Assembly (NCBI GenBank): GCA_950295325.1
Contig: OX485806.1
Location: 6,386,001-6,450,000 of the forward strand
Reading direction: 5' to 3'
Length of the DNA stretch: 64,000 nucleotides
Source of the DNA: Polytrichum commune
Taxonomy: Eukaryota; Streptophyta; Polytrichopsida; Polytrichales; Polytrichaceae
Of the stretch, positions 21,999-32,837 are shown one piece after another. Below the pieces are notes generated by a model that was given only the letters and a program-made list of their open reading frames with translations, did not search any database and was not told the DNA's origin. The stretch's first letter is position 1; each line of letters opens with the position of its first letter. Position numbers and translations under genes: made by a program.

Positions 21999-23555
21999 GA
22001 TGGTTTTTGACTTCCTATACACACTATGAATGGATTGGTAGCATGACAATTGCCAGTAACTGGCTAGTTTGGAAATATCTTTTATCAAGCCATTTGCCGT
22101 TAGAAAACACAACCATGTTGCATAGAAATAAAATTGTACGTTACACAAACATCATACACATCAAGAACCAAATGAAATATTGTGTTGTAGATATTCAAAG
22201 ATACATATTTATGTTCATTGTTTGTACTTTTCATTCTCAAATCTGTAGAAGGAAGCAACAACTTCGTATTTGTGACCATTTTGAAAAGTAAAAGATCTTC
22301 AAATGCATACTAACACGTGAGCTTTGCTTACAAACACAAGTACGTCATACACATGGAACTTACTTACAAACACCTAAGTGCTTCAGGAAACTTCATTGAA
22401 CAATGCAATCAAGTTCCAAGGCGATTAGAAAATATGAGAAATTATTGAAATTATAGGATCTGTTTATAGATACTTTAAATCTAATACTTTTAGAAGTGAT
22501 GGCAATCACAAACAAATTAGCATGAGCACAATCCCAAAACTAAATTTTGTGATTCTATTTTTGGTACAATACACATACAAAAATGGTTAACAATTGTATG
22601 TGAGCCCCATATAAAAGAAGTCCAAAGAGGAATGCAAAAGGTACATTGGGGTGGGAAGATGGTGTTAAAGGACTTATAGTGAGGGAGCCTCAAATGGCAT
22701 TGCCATGACCAACAATCCCATTCTAGAACCCAATACATCACTCATTATGCACACAAAATGCGTGCAAATGCTAGAATCAATTGTACAAATAATTTCAAAA
22801 TTTTACCTAGGTGGTTTTAAGTGAAAGCAATCTAAAGTGTCCATTTTTTGGGGGGGGATTTGGAGTCCATTTAAGTACTTTTGTGGTTTGAGCATGTTGT
22901 AGGTGGAAGAATCCCAAGCATGCCCAAAACCCTATCCACCACATATTCAAGACCAATACCCTGTCCATTATGTATGTGTTTAAACTAAACGCCTTGCCCA
23001 CTACATATTCCATAGTGTTGACATCATCATGGTATAGAATAGATGTAGAATAATACATTCTAAAAAATGTGAGTACTTGGATACATGCTTTGCACCATAT
23101 AATATATCTTCAATGAAAAGAAAACATGCATAAATAATAAATAATAATAAATAATTTAGGACTTCATGATTGTATGTTGTTAGTGGGGGTTTAAAAATCC
23201 CTAAGCATTCAGACATGTCCTCAAAATTGTCTACAAATATCAATTATATAATCCATACTATATTCATGAATTTTGAAGAGAGTATTGTACATTTTTTCTA
23301 CACAAGTTGAAATCACTAAGTCCATATACACATTGCATAGGAATTATGACCTTGGATATGGAACTGACACAAAAGTCCCCTATATGATGTAGACATTTGA
23401 TAAGACAACATCTTTTTCTCCAAACTTCTTGGTATTAACATTATATCATATACATGAGTCCTAATTTATATGATGTGAAGACCATTGAGTGCAAGATTTA
23501 TTGCAGCTTATTGATAGGTTGTAAAAAATGTAGTGTGCTCAAAATAAGGATACTA
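21999..23555. other. AT-rich intergenic DNA, nothing recognised
   Basis: Short frames on both strands are unconvincing. A G run at about 22,849-22,857 lacks the poly-G family structure. Confidence 0.5.
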
Positions 23556-24379
23556 CGTAGTCCACCCTCGATATGTGTTACCCTGATAAATGTTAAAATT
23601 GCATATGTGTTAAGGAAAATTGCGCTCCCCAAAAAACTTCCAAAATGTGTTGATTGTTAAATGTTAAGAGAATTTGTAAAAATTATGCACCCCTCTTAAA
23701 TATATTGCTTCAATAAGTGCTAATTCAAATGAAGGTGAGGCTATGAAATTGACAAAAACCTAACCCAAGACCCTACTACTGGAATAACTGGGATTAGTAT
23801 TTACAGAAAATGAAAGTGGACCCACTACGAATGCACATGAGTTCATCAATTACGAATCGGAAGTTGATCTAAACAATCCCTACATACCTATCGAGGAGGA
23901 AATTATAGGTACGCTTGATGAAAGAAATGATGCAACTGACAACGAACCAATTGAAGAAGTGGACAATGTGCGAATTGGTGATGTGGTGGTAGAAAGAGTA
24001 TGATTCAAGATGTTGAAAGTGCATTGTTGACCTTGAAATAAATTTTGGAACAAAAACCTATTTATGTTACACCTCTAATCTATAGCATTTTAACATTTCA
24101 AAAGAAGATAGGATCTTCATGTGCACATTAATTCATCAAACTACATTATATTCATTCATCCATTATGCATAGATGTATGATGACATTCATATCTTACTTA
24201 TTTTCATCTTTTATTTATACGAGTGTTGGTGTTTTTAATTCCAACGCCACATAAGTGTTATTCACATAAGTGTTCCAAAATGTTTATGGTACCCCCTCCT
24301 AAAGTGTTAAAGTGTTAACGCCACACAAGTGTTAAAGTTTCCTTGTTCCGAATTGTTCACATTTATCAAGGGTGGACTG
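23556..24379 (+). mobile_element. Pogo-like (Tc1/mariner) deletion derivative
   Basis: The ends AGTCCACCCTCGATA and TATCAAGGGTGGACT form an inverted repeat, and a TA dinucleotide abuts each end (24,380-24,381 at the right; two candidates at the left). Both ends are rich in TGTTA(A)-type subterminal repeats. The interior keeps a coding remnant whose end resembles the C-terminus of pogo/CENP-B-type transposases. The 0.8-kb size means that most of the transposase is gone. Confidence 0.65.
23812..24062 (+). pseudogene. Pogo-like transposase C-terminal remnant
   Basis: An open frame of 63 codons encodes an acidic segment (FINYESEVDLNNPYIPIEEE and EEVDNVRIGDVVVERV) ending at TGA 24,001. One frame over, the DNA continues IQDVESALLTLK, stop, ILEQK. 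This resembles the 'A..aL..L..fleQ' tail that ends pogo/Tigger-like transposases. A frameshift and stop make it non-functional. No N-terminal CENP-B DNA-binding or DDE segment remains. Confidence 0.55.
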
Positions 24380-24499
24380 TAGTTTGCTTAAAACCCTTTT
24401 GTTGATGATAGACACAAATGACAAATTTTATTTAAAAAAAAACTTAATTTGAAATTTCATATCCTTATATTTTGTCATTTTACTGTCACTACCTTTGCT

Positions 24500-25800
24500 C
24501 AAGTTTGTCCGAAGCTCCCATGTGGAACGCTAAAGAACGAGGCAAACGTAGCCGTAATACGGGCTTATAAGCCACTCAAAGAGCCCCGAGTAGGATTGTT
24601 GTTTCCAAAATTCCCATATTGGGGCTCGAAATGACACTCCAAGCATGTGTGAAAAGCCGAGAAAATGCTAGAAATGTTTATTTTTTGGATTTTGGATTTT
24701 TTATGTGATTGTAATGATGAGAAATTTGAAATGTGCACCAAAAAATGGGGTTTTTTAAAATTAAAAAATGGGAATCAGTTAGATGTACTGCTCACAAGAA
24801 AAAAATACTTCTCCAATTTGGGAGGGTAGAAAGGGAGGTCAAAGGGACTCAAAGATGGGATGACAAAGTTGAAAAGGAGGCCAACATGGACTGTTGTTAC
24901 CGGCATTCCCATTTTGGGGCCCAAAAGGACTCTCCAAGACCCCCACCAAAAAGGCTAGAAAAGACTAAAAAATTTTGATTTTTCTCTCTCTATGTGATTG
25001 TAACTATGAGCACTCCAAAATGTGCACATCAAAGAAATGTGTTTTGATTTTTTGATTTTTTGATTATTTACATGGTCATTGGTCACCCCAAAACGACTCT
25101 CCTTGGCCCCTAGAAAGGCAAGGAATGATCAAACTTATTTTTATTTTTATTGTTCTAGGCGATATAAGTGATGAGCACTCCAAAGTTTTACATTGAAATA
25201 AAGAACTAAATATTGGGAATTCTTTAATATTGTAAGTGCTCACGTGAAGCGGAAAAGGCCAATTTGTGAGAGAAGTGGAGGCCAAGGGGGTGGGAAAGGT
25301 GGGATGGGGGAGCTTAGAAATGAGGTAAAAATGGGAGTCTAACTACCCAAGGCACGGCAAGGCCCTCGTAAGGGTGAGAAAATAGTTGAAATTTATAACT
25401 ACATTATCTTTTGATATTCTTTTCCAAGGGATTGGAATACTGAGCGTTCCAAATCTCGCACTTCAAAAGTAAATGTCTACTGTGTGAAAATTTGGAAAAC
25501 CAATACATTGTAATTGCTCTCTTGAGGTGGTGAGCCTGGTTTGCATGTGTGGAGAGGAGGCCAAGGCGGTGGGTTGGGGGTGGGAAGATGGGATGGAGAG
25601 CTTGAGGGGGGGGGGGGGTTAAAAGGTGAATGTGGTTTTTGACGGTCTTATATTACAGCCCGAGACAATACTATAGGGTTCTTGGGAAGGTTGAGAAATT
25701 GCTAGGAATTTACATTTTAATGATAAACAATTTTTTTCATTTTTATTAATTTTGTATAAATGATATGCATTGTAATTAGTCATGTGATTAAGGAAGCCCA
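24500..25800 (+). repeat. Diverged tandem repeats, ~270-400 bp units
   Basis: The sequence GAGCACTCCAAA..TGCACAT..AAA.AA recurs at about 24,717, 25,006, 25,171 and 25,438. GGAGGCCAA recurs at about 24,876, 25,277 and 25,555. GGGATGG..AGCTT-like segments recur between them. Spacing varies, so the array is old and has internal deletions. The plus-strand frame at 24,733-24,978 lies within one unit and is not called as a gene. A run of Gs occurs at about 25,606-25,618. Confidence 0.55.
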
Positions 25801-26813
25801 ATATATGATGTGTTGGGGGTAATGTAAAGGGTTGGTTTGGTTAAGGCAAGATGACATGGAGGTTCTTTAAGTGATCCTAGGATGTGACATTATTGTTTGA
25901 CATGAGATTGTTAACACTTGTTTACATAGAGATGTATAGTCACGAGGCCACCCATATGATGGAAATGTGCACAAACTGTTATTGAGACCCCATTTGTGAC
26001 ATTGGTGTAATTTCAAAACTAGGATTTTTTGGACTACTTTTACAAGCTCCACTATTTCATTTTTAGTAATGCTTTTAAGTATCACTTTGATCCCCAACAT
26101 TTGTGGTCTCCTTTTAAAGAACTCTAAAAAATGTTGTCAAAACAACAACATGACATACCCTTTGTGGTGCTTTGACACTTGTAAATTCATGTTGTTGAGA
26201 GATTAGACCTTTTAAAAAAGATTACAAGGTGATAGCTCTTTTATATGCCTCCAACCCCCTACCAAACAACCCTACAAACTTGTGGATTAAGCTTCTTAAA
26301 AAAAAATTATTGATATTTTGCCACCACCTTTTAGAGCCAAAAATACCAATGCAAATCAAATATGAATGATTGACTATAATTTTGATCTAGAAATAATCAT
26401 GTGACAACATTGGAACCTCATTTACTACCTTATGGGCCCCAATAGTTATTTAAGATTTAAAAGATTCATTAAGAAAATATTTATTTTTGTGAAATAGTAT
26501 TTGACAATTTTGCACATATGTTTTTATTTAAGAGCCTTTTGTAGCGTCAAAATTGGCACACGTCCTCAATAAAAAAAAAATTATGTTTACAAATGTGCGT
26601 ATAATGACACTATGGTTGATATTCACATGTCCCAATTACTCTTGAGGTCCATGTCTTTGCACTTTCTTTAGGTGTGCTACATTTATACAATCCATAACTA
26701 AAGGTTCAAGTCATGTAAATTCCAATAACTCTCACCATTTCTGCATGCAAATTCTATCAATTTGAGAAATACTCAATAATATTCTAGCAATAGAGATTTT
26801 CTAGCATGATTGT
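25801..26813. other. AT-rich intergenic DNA, nothing recognised
   Basis: No inverted ends, RNA gene or protein motif seen. Confidence 0.5.
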
Positions 26814-26821
26814 GGTCCATG

Positions 26822-27165
26822 CTCGGGGGGGGGGGGGGGCAGTGTGTTAAAAAGTTAAGGATATAGGTGCGAACAACCACTATTTTATAGGGGGGTATTA
26901 CTTTCAATTCTCTTCTTTTTTTCACATGCTATCATTATGTAAACTTCTACTTTGGGTTAATAGAAAAATGGCTAGCCTTACTTATAATTCCAAATTACCT
27001 ATTATTTCATACCCTATAGTACTTTAAAGATGTCCAGTGCCATTTTTGATACCCTATATTACTCTTAAGTCTAATTATAATTTTTTGCCCCCATGTTTTT
27101 AAAATACCCTATCATTTGTTCGCACATGTATTGCTACTCCAACCAATGACTACCCCCCCCCCGAG
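26822..27165 (-). mobile_element. 344-bp poly-G hAT-like MITE, copy 1
   Basis: The left end is CTCG with a run of 15 Gs (26,825-26,839); the right end is a run of 10 Cs then GAG. The 8-bp duplication GGTCCATG lies at 26,814-26,821 and 27,166-27,173. Subterminal GTGCGAACAA appears in inverted orientation near both ends. The element is almost identical to the copy at 53,540-53,887 in the opposite orientation, with only a few substitutions over the first 130 bases compared. It has no coding capacity. Confidence 0.93.
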
Positions 27166-27173
27166 GGTCCATG

Positions 27174-28309
27174 GAGCCTACGATTTTACAGCTCCACTTA
27201 ATATTACAAACCTATGTCTTCATGCATCCTCTAAGTGATTGCCATATTCATCAATCAACTGAAGTTTATTTATTCAATTAATATAATACCTAAAAAAAGT
27301 AAGCTCAATTTAAAATAGGCACATGCACACGCACCAAGTTGACAAGTTCTTCTTTATGTTCTACCATAGCCAATGCCAATTTTGTAAACATAAAGGTTCA
27401 CCTACCTATTGGTAGGCAAATTTTTCTAGCTTTAAGGCTAGCTCTCATTTATAGGACATACAATACATTCTTAAGCAAGTTCAAATGAAGCTTCTGATTA
27501 TGGTTATAATTGAATATTAAATTATTTGAAATTTTCATGTGAGAATCCTTAAATAAATCTCATGCAATCCCAAAATTAAGATATTTTTATGGGAAAAACC
27601 CAAAATAAAATATTTTCTCGAGTAGACTATAATTTTTCCTTAGGCAATCTTGATGCGACTTTTTGGGCTACCCCCAAAATGACGGTAGACTTATAAATCT
27701 ATAAAAATAGGTGTTTTGCAAAGATATGTGCAATTGGGTTGTCATTAAGATATGGTTTGATTATCATCCTATTTTTGTAAGTGCTTCTTGTAACATTTTC
27801 CAACGGCCCAACACAATAGGTTTTGACAAAAGCTTAAGGATTAAATAGAAATGTTGGCATCTATTGGAGGAGATCGGCTCCACAACCCATGCACCATGCC
27901 ATTATTCCCTTAGTGTTAGCCCACATGGCACCACATCTCACCATACGAGATAAACCATTCATGGTGGACCATAACATTGCTCATGACATCTGTCATGTTC
28001 CGTGGGTCCAACAAATAACAACTACATATGCATAAATCTTTGGCCAACCATGCGTAATCTAGGGCCAAGCCATTTATGTGAAGTGAACACAACTCATCTA
28101 CTAAGCAATGTCAGGGTTGCTGAAGTGTGTCAACCATAACTTCTCTCTTGCTATAATGGGAAGCAATCCAACATTTGAAACCAACGTAGCCTGGTTGTTG
28201 GGTCCGAGCCATGCTCATAGCATTCTGGTCACTTCTTGTGGCATTGCCGTGTCGTGAAACTACCACATTTCTAGTAGTGTCCGTGAACACTTGCCATGCT
28301 TCAGGTAAC
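27174..28309. other. AT-rich intergenic DNA, nothing recognised
   Basis: No supported gene or element. Confidence 0.5.
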
Positions 28310-28490
28310 TCTCAACCAATGTCCGGGGAAATTTTTGGACATAACTAGTCAAAATCCTAATGTTTCCAAGACCGACTAGTTACATGTTGACATCTTGTGG
28401 ATTTTCTTTATTGAAATGAAGATTATTTTGTAAAGTGGTTATTTCTCAAACTCAACAGGTTCCTTTGTAACTAGCAGTCGGTTCTCTTCA
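28310..28490 (+). repeat. Dispersed repeat family F, copy 2
   Basis: It shares ordered blocks with 12,540-12,830: CCGGGGAAATTTTTGGACAT, AGTTACATGTTGACATCTTG, and ATTTCTCAAACTCAACAGGT followed by TTTGTAACTAG. Confidence 0.6.
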
Positions 28491-28980
28491 TTCATTACCC
28501 TCAACAAACATATTTAGCATTGAATACGGTGTTGACACGATCTCTTCAAAGTTGTCCATGCACCTCTCCGGAATTTTCCAAGTCCCACAAAACAACTTAA
28601 TTAGCAACGGCTGAATGTTTTCATGTAACATAATGATTTGTAATAAATCAATTATTGTGAGACTTTGAAGTGTTATGCTCCCCGGGTTTTATGATAGACC
28701 CACCTCTATGAGGCATGCTTGTCGCAAATTCTTATAGACCATGATTATTCATTACATAGTATGTAAGATTCAATGTAGATTTTCATCCATTCAAACTTCC
28801 TTGGTCTCTAGGGTGCTCAAGCTCTGGTGTGAAGTGAAGTGAGATTGTCTTGGAATTCCCCGCCAGTGAAATATTTTACATTTCAATGGAGTGTAAAGCT
28901 CTGCTTTAATTTGCCCGTGAGCAAATTAAAGTGGTTTAAGCCCAATTATGGTGGCTTAAGCCCAACTTGGCCCCGACCCA

Positions 28981-29056
28981 AATCCCATGGGAACTCCAAG
29001 GTTAGGCCGCCGAAGGCCAAAATAATACTCGGATGGATGACCTTCCTAGCACTTGA
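28981..29056 (+). other. 5S rRNA-like segment (TRIM/SINE3-type promoter or relic)
   Basis: AATCCCATGGGAACTCC, then AAGGTTAGGC, then AATAATACTCGGATGGATGACCTTCCTAG aligns in order with plant 5S rRNA from the 'GATCCCATCAGAACTCC' part through the internal promoter (box A-like AGGTTAGGC; intermediate element GATGGATGACC). The first ~30 bases of 5S and the exact 3' end are missing, so it is not a functional 5S gene. Known carriers of 5S-derived sequence are Cassandra TRIM retrotransposons (in the LTR) and SINE3-type elements. I found no second LTR, primer-binding site or target duplication, so a solo LTR or a pseudogene are both possible. Confidence 0.65.
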
Positions 29057-30267
29057 TTTCCAGTGCACTTTACCACCTACGGTCCACTCAATCATAGTGG
29101 GTGTATCCAGGTGAACCGGATAGTTTTAATGAACCATGTGGGAACCTTGAGGGGCTTGTCCTTGGGGGAGATTGGTGTAGGTCGGCCTGTCTGTGCCCAT
29201 TCAAGGTGTTCACCATTGAAAGGAGGTCCCTTTCATGATGCATGTTTGGGATTACATAGACTTAGACCAACTTGAGGATGAAGCAACACCATAATTCGCA
29301 TTGGTGGCAACATGGGCAATCATTTTTCTTTTCCTTCTTTATGCCCCTCATTGTCTAAAACACATTCAAGTGAAATTAAATGTCATCTACATGTAGTTTA
29401 AACCAATGTTCGACCAGTTACTATATAGGTGAATACACTTTCATTCCATTGTCCAACAATGAGCAGTTTTAATTGAAGTACACCACCACGTGTTTCAACA
29501 CTCCTAGCATAATAGGTCGCTCACTTACAATTATTTCTTTACACACCATTTGACACCCAAATTGGCACACATAAGTGTCGTTCTAAGCACATGTGAACCT
29601 CAAAATTCATGCCCCCCCCCCATCCTCTCCTTTCACAATCACTTTACAACCCATGAAATCTACACTTTGACTAGATATGAACTTGGAGATTAATTTCTTA
29701 TCATTCATCTTCCTCGATTGGAAATGCTACCAAACACATTCTTCATCTCTCTTATCCAACGGTCAAATCAGTATGTGGAGTTGGAAGTGTCCCACAATAG
29801 ACATGTCACGTCTTTATATAACGGAAGGCATGGTCGTGGTGAGACCGTTGCCCCACCATTTCCCGCCATTATTGCCTAAAAACCAAAAAGTCTCCCAAAA
29901 ATAAAAGACCACATGTCAAAGAAATGCTCATGAAGGCGGTGGCATTAAATGAAAGTGGTGACATGGCATGGATAGGAGAGCATGGTCATAAGGAATTATG
30001 AACATGGACATGGACATACATACATATGAACATGGGTGCATAGTTACATGAGATTGAGTTGACTTGGGATATTAGTTCATATGCACAAGTGCAATAGATT
30101 GGGACAACAAAGATCCAGAGCTAGTATCTTACATGCTTGACCCCCTAGCCCTGAACATAGCAGTATGGTTTTTCACCGGAATACCAGAATCACCTGAATT
30201 TCAATGGCCCCGCCATTGCTAAAACCCACCCCACTATCAACAAAACAGAGACACCGCGGTTCACTTT
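29057..30267. other. Intergenic DNA, possible remainder of the 5S-bearing element
   Basis: The first ~230 bases are less AT-rich than the surroundings and may belong to the 5S-bearing element. I recognise nothing else. Confidence 0.35.
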
Positions 30268-30414
30268 CATAACATTATTCAAATCCACAACAAATGTTAT
30301 GTGAGACTGACAATATTCTATGAAATATTTTCATATTCAGACCGAATGTGTGGAATATTCCACAGAATATTATCAGTCCCACAGAACACTGTTATGGATC
30401 CAAATAATGTTATG
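30268..30414. repeat. 147-bp imperfect palindrome
   Basis: CATAACATTATTCAAATCCA at the left pairs with TGGATCCAAATAATGTTATG at the right, and pairing continues through GAGACTGACAATATTCTATG against CACAGAATATTATCAGTCCC. The loop is about 15-20 bases. It may be a small MITE or a precursor-like hairpin. No target duplication is evident. Confidence 0.75.
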
Positions 30415-32098
30415 TTTGGATTGAATTGTTTGTCATTACTTCATTACTGAGTGCTAGCTCGGAGGTCACTGCTGCTCCCTCTCACCACACGTTGAAGGAA
30501 TGGGCCACAAGTTATAAGCTGACTTCTGGAGATTCTCCCAACTGGTGAACTAGGTCACAAAATCGATCCCCAGTTGACCCTTCTTCCTCCTGAGGAGGCA
30601 TAAATGAACACTTGCTCGACCTCAGGAGGCTTCCAATGTGACCAAATTTGCCAAGTTTGGGGTAGTCACTTATGGCCTGAAGTAGCTAACTTAGGGGCAG
30701 CGCTAAAACAGTGAGGAAATCTTTGAATATAATTCTCCCGTCGAGAGATCGGCGACCATAATTGTAACACAGAAACTTTGGTAAGTAGCTCGTACAGGGG
30801 TTGACATTGCCTGGAAATTATGTGCATGCAGGCAGTGCAGGCCCGCTCTCTCAGGGCGGGCTAGCTAGCTAACCTTGCGAAGGGCTTCCAGAGTTTGACT
30901 TTGTGGAGAGATTAAGTGCCGACTTAATATTCTGTTGGTAATTAGAAGTAAGAAACTAATTAATTGTCACTGACATGTTTGAAAATGAATCCTCCAATTT
31001 AGGGAAATGAAACCTGTGAATGGAACTGGGAGTCTCATGTTTTTCCTTCCCCTAGAATCTGAATGTGAAGTATACATGCGGCTCTCTCGTGGGCACATGT
31101 ATCCAGCTCCACAGAGGATTTGGCTCTCTGGAAAATTGGATCGCATCGGACTTTGTCTCGTCCGGTTAATGAAAGGTTGCCGTTTCAAGGCTCAGATCAG
31201 AGTTGAGATGTAAAAAGTTTTAGGCGGTTGAAGTGAAGAATCTCTATCTCTTAATCGATTAATCGAACCTAGAATGATGTCTATATGTTGAGCATAGTAT
31301 GATCTCTCTATAACACATATGATCATGGTGTCCATTTGAAACTTTGAAACCTTGCCATATACCACTCAAATATAAGACAATTGATCAGTGCATAAAACCC
31401 ACATACCTTAATCTACCGAGAGCCTCTTGGGAGCAGTGATTCTCGATCTTCAAATCCTCCTCATTTGTTATGACTAAGCTCAAAACATCCATTTTATTCT
31501 TCATTGTAAATCAATTTAGCAACATGGAAACCAACGAATTTCAAAGTGAATGAAATTGGCTACACTACACATCCAATTTTAGTGTAGCTCACGCTAAATA
31601 CTCATTACCAACCCACATCATCAGTGATGATGCAATCACCGGTGGAAAACATAGAAGGCGGCATGGCACACTTGCTGTTAGAGTTGCAAAAGGCCACTCT
31701 CAAGAAAATGACATCAATTCCAATCCCACAATGGACCATGCATGTAAAAAGGCCACCCAGAGGATCAACACACTTTTGAACATGTAAAATTTAGGTCGAT
31801 GCCCCACATTATCTTGAAGCATCACATACGTTATCTCAAGTAAGAAATAGACACTGTAAAATTTTTGAAAGTAATTGGTATATACTTGTCAAATAACGAG
31901 ACAATTACCACTGATAATCATTAGACTCCACTGTCACCACAAGTCTGATCCATTGCTTGCAAATTCTATCAACTTCTGGCAACGTCTGTCAAGTCAAATC
32001 CTTATTGAATGTGAGGATGCCAAAAGCATATGCACCCCCGCTATATATCTAATCTGTGCGATTCAGTGATCTTAGGTGTATAAGTTATATTGTGATGC
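30415..32098. other. Intergenic DNA with a family E repeat
   Basis: There is no supported gene. A copy of dispersed family E covers about 31,255-31,420 (see the family entry at 42,250-42,625). Confidence 0.45.
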
Positions 32099-32101
32099 TA
32101 A

Positions 32102-32128
32102 GGGCATGGCCACCAGCTCCCCCCAACG
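32102..32128 (+). repeat. Left terminal inverted repeat of the Harbinger element
   Basis: It begins GGGCATGGCCACC and ends CCCCAACG. It matches the right terminus with a few differences at positions 14-17. Confidence 0.9.
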
Positions 32129-32837
32129 CCAACGGGGGGAGGGCAGCTGTGCAGGGAGCCGGCGACCTTCCAGGGTCGGGCCCCGCCCATGGAGCCAGCG
32201 TGCCCGGGCATGTCAGCGCCAACGGGACACTTGGCGTTGCCTGGGGCCACGGTCTGACACCGTGGCCTTCCACCCCCCCTTCCTCCTTTTCCACGTCACC
32301 GCTCCTCCCCCTTCCTCCCAGCTCCCTCTCCGCCCTTGCTTCCCTTCCCCATTCTTCGCCTCCGTAATTAGCAGTGCACACCAAGGTGGGAGCACATATT
32401 GTGCTTGGCAATTTTCCAATGAGTTCTCCTTATATGTTTTTAGGGATTTTGTTATGGTTTTGGGTTAAATTGCTCGCATTATGTCGGAGGAGTGTAGGTC
32501 GTGGGGTTTGGGGATATTTTAGGTTGTGTTAGAGGTGGTTTACGGGTATTTGTGAAGCCTTTCATAAAGAGTTTTGGGGAGGGTGTTCTTAAATTTTGTT
32601 GGAACTATTGAAGGAGTATGTGGGTGCTTTAGGTGTAAAGCGACACTAAGTAGTGTGTGTGTGTGTGGGTGCTTGTGCGTTCATTTTCGTGCGGTTGTTG
32701 GGAGGTTTATTAGTACGTGGGCGTGTTGACATACAAGAGGTTCCATGGTGTTGTGGCGGAGTTTTTTAAAGTTCTGAGCGGCGTTCTGTTGTGGTTTTAG
32801 GGTTGGGTTTTGGAGGATTGTGTTGAAAGTTTATTCT

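Noticed and set aside
32056-32468. Pro/Ser/Ala-rich frames at the left end of the Harbinger element
   Set aside because: They cover the GC-rich terminal and subterminal repeat; open on both strands by composition.
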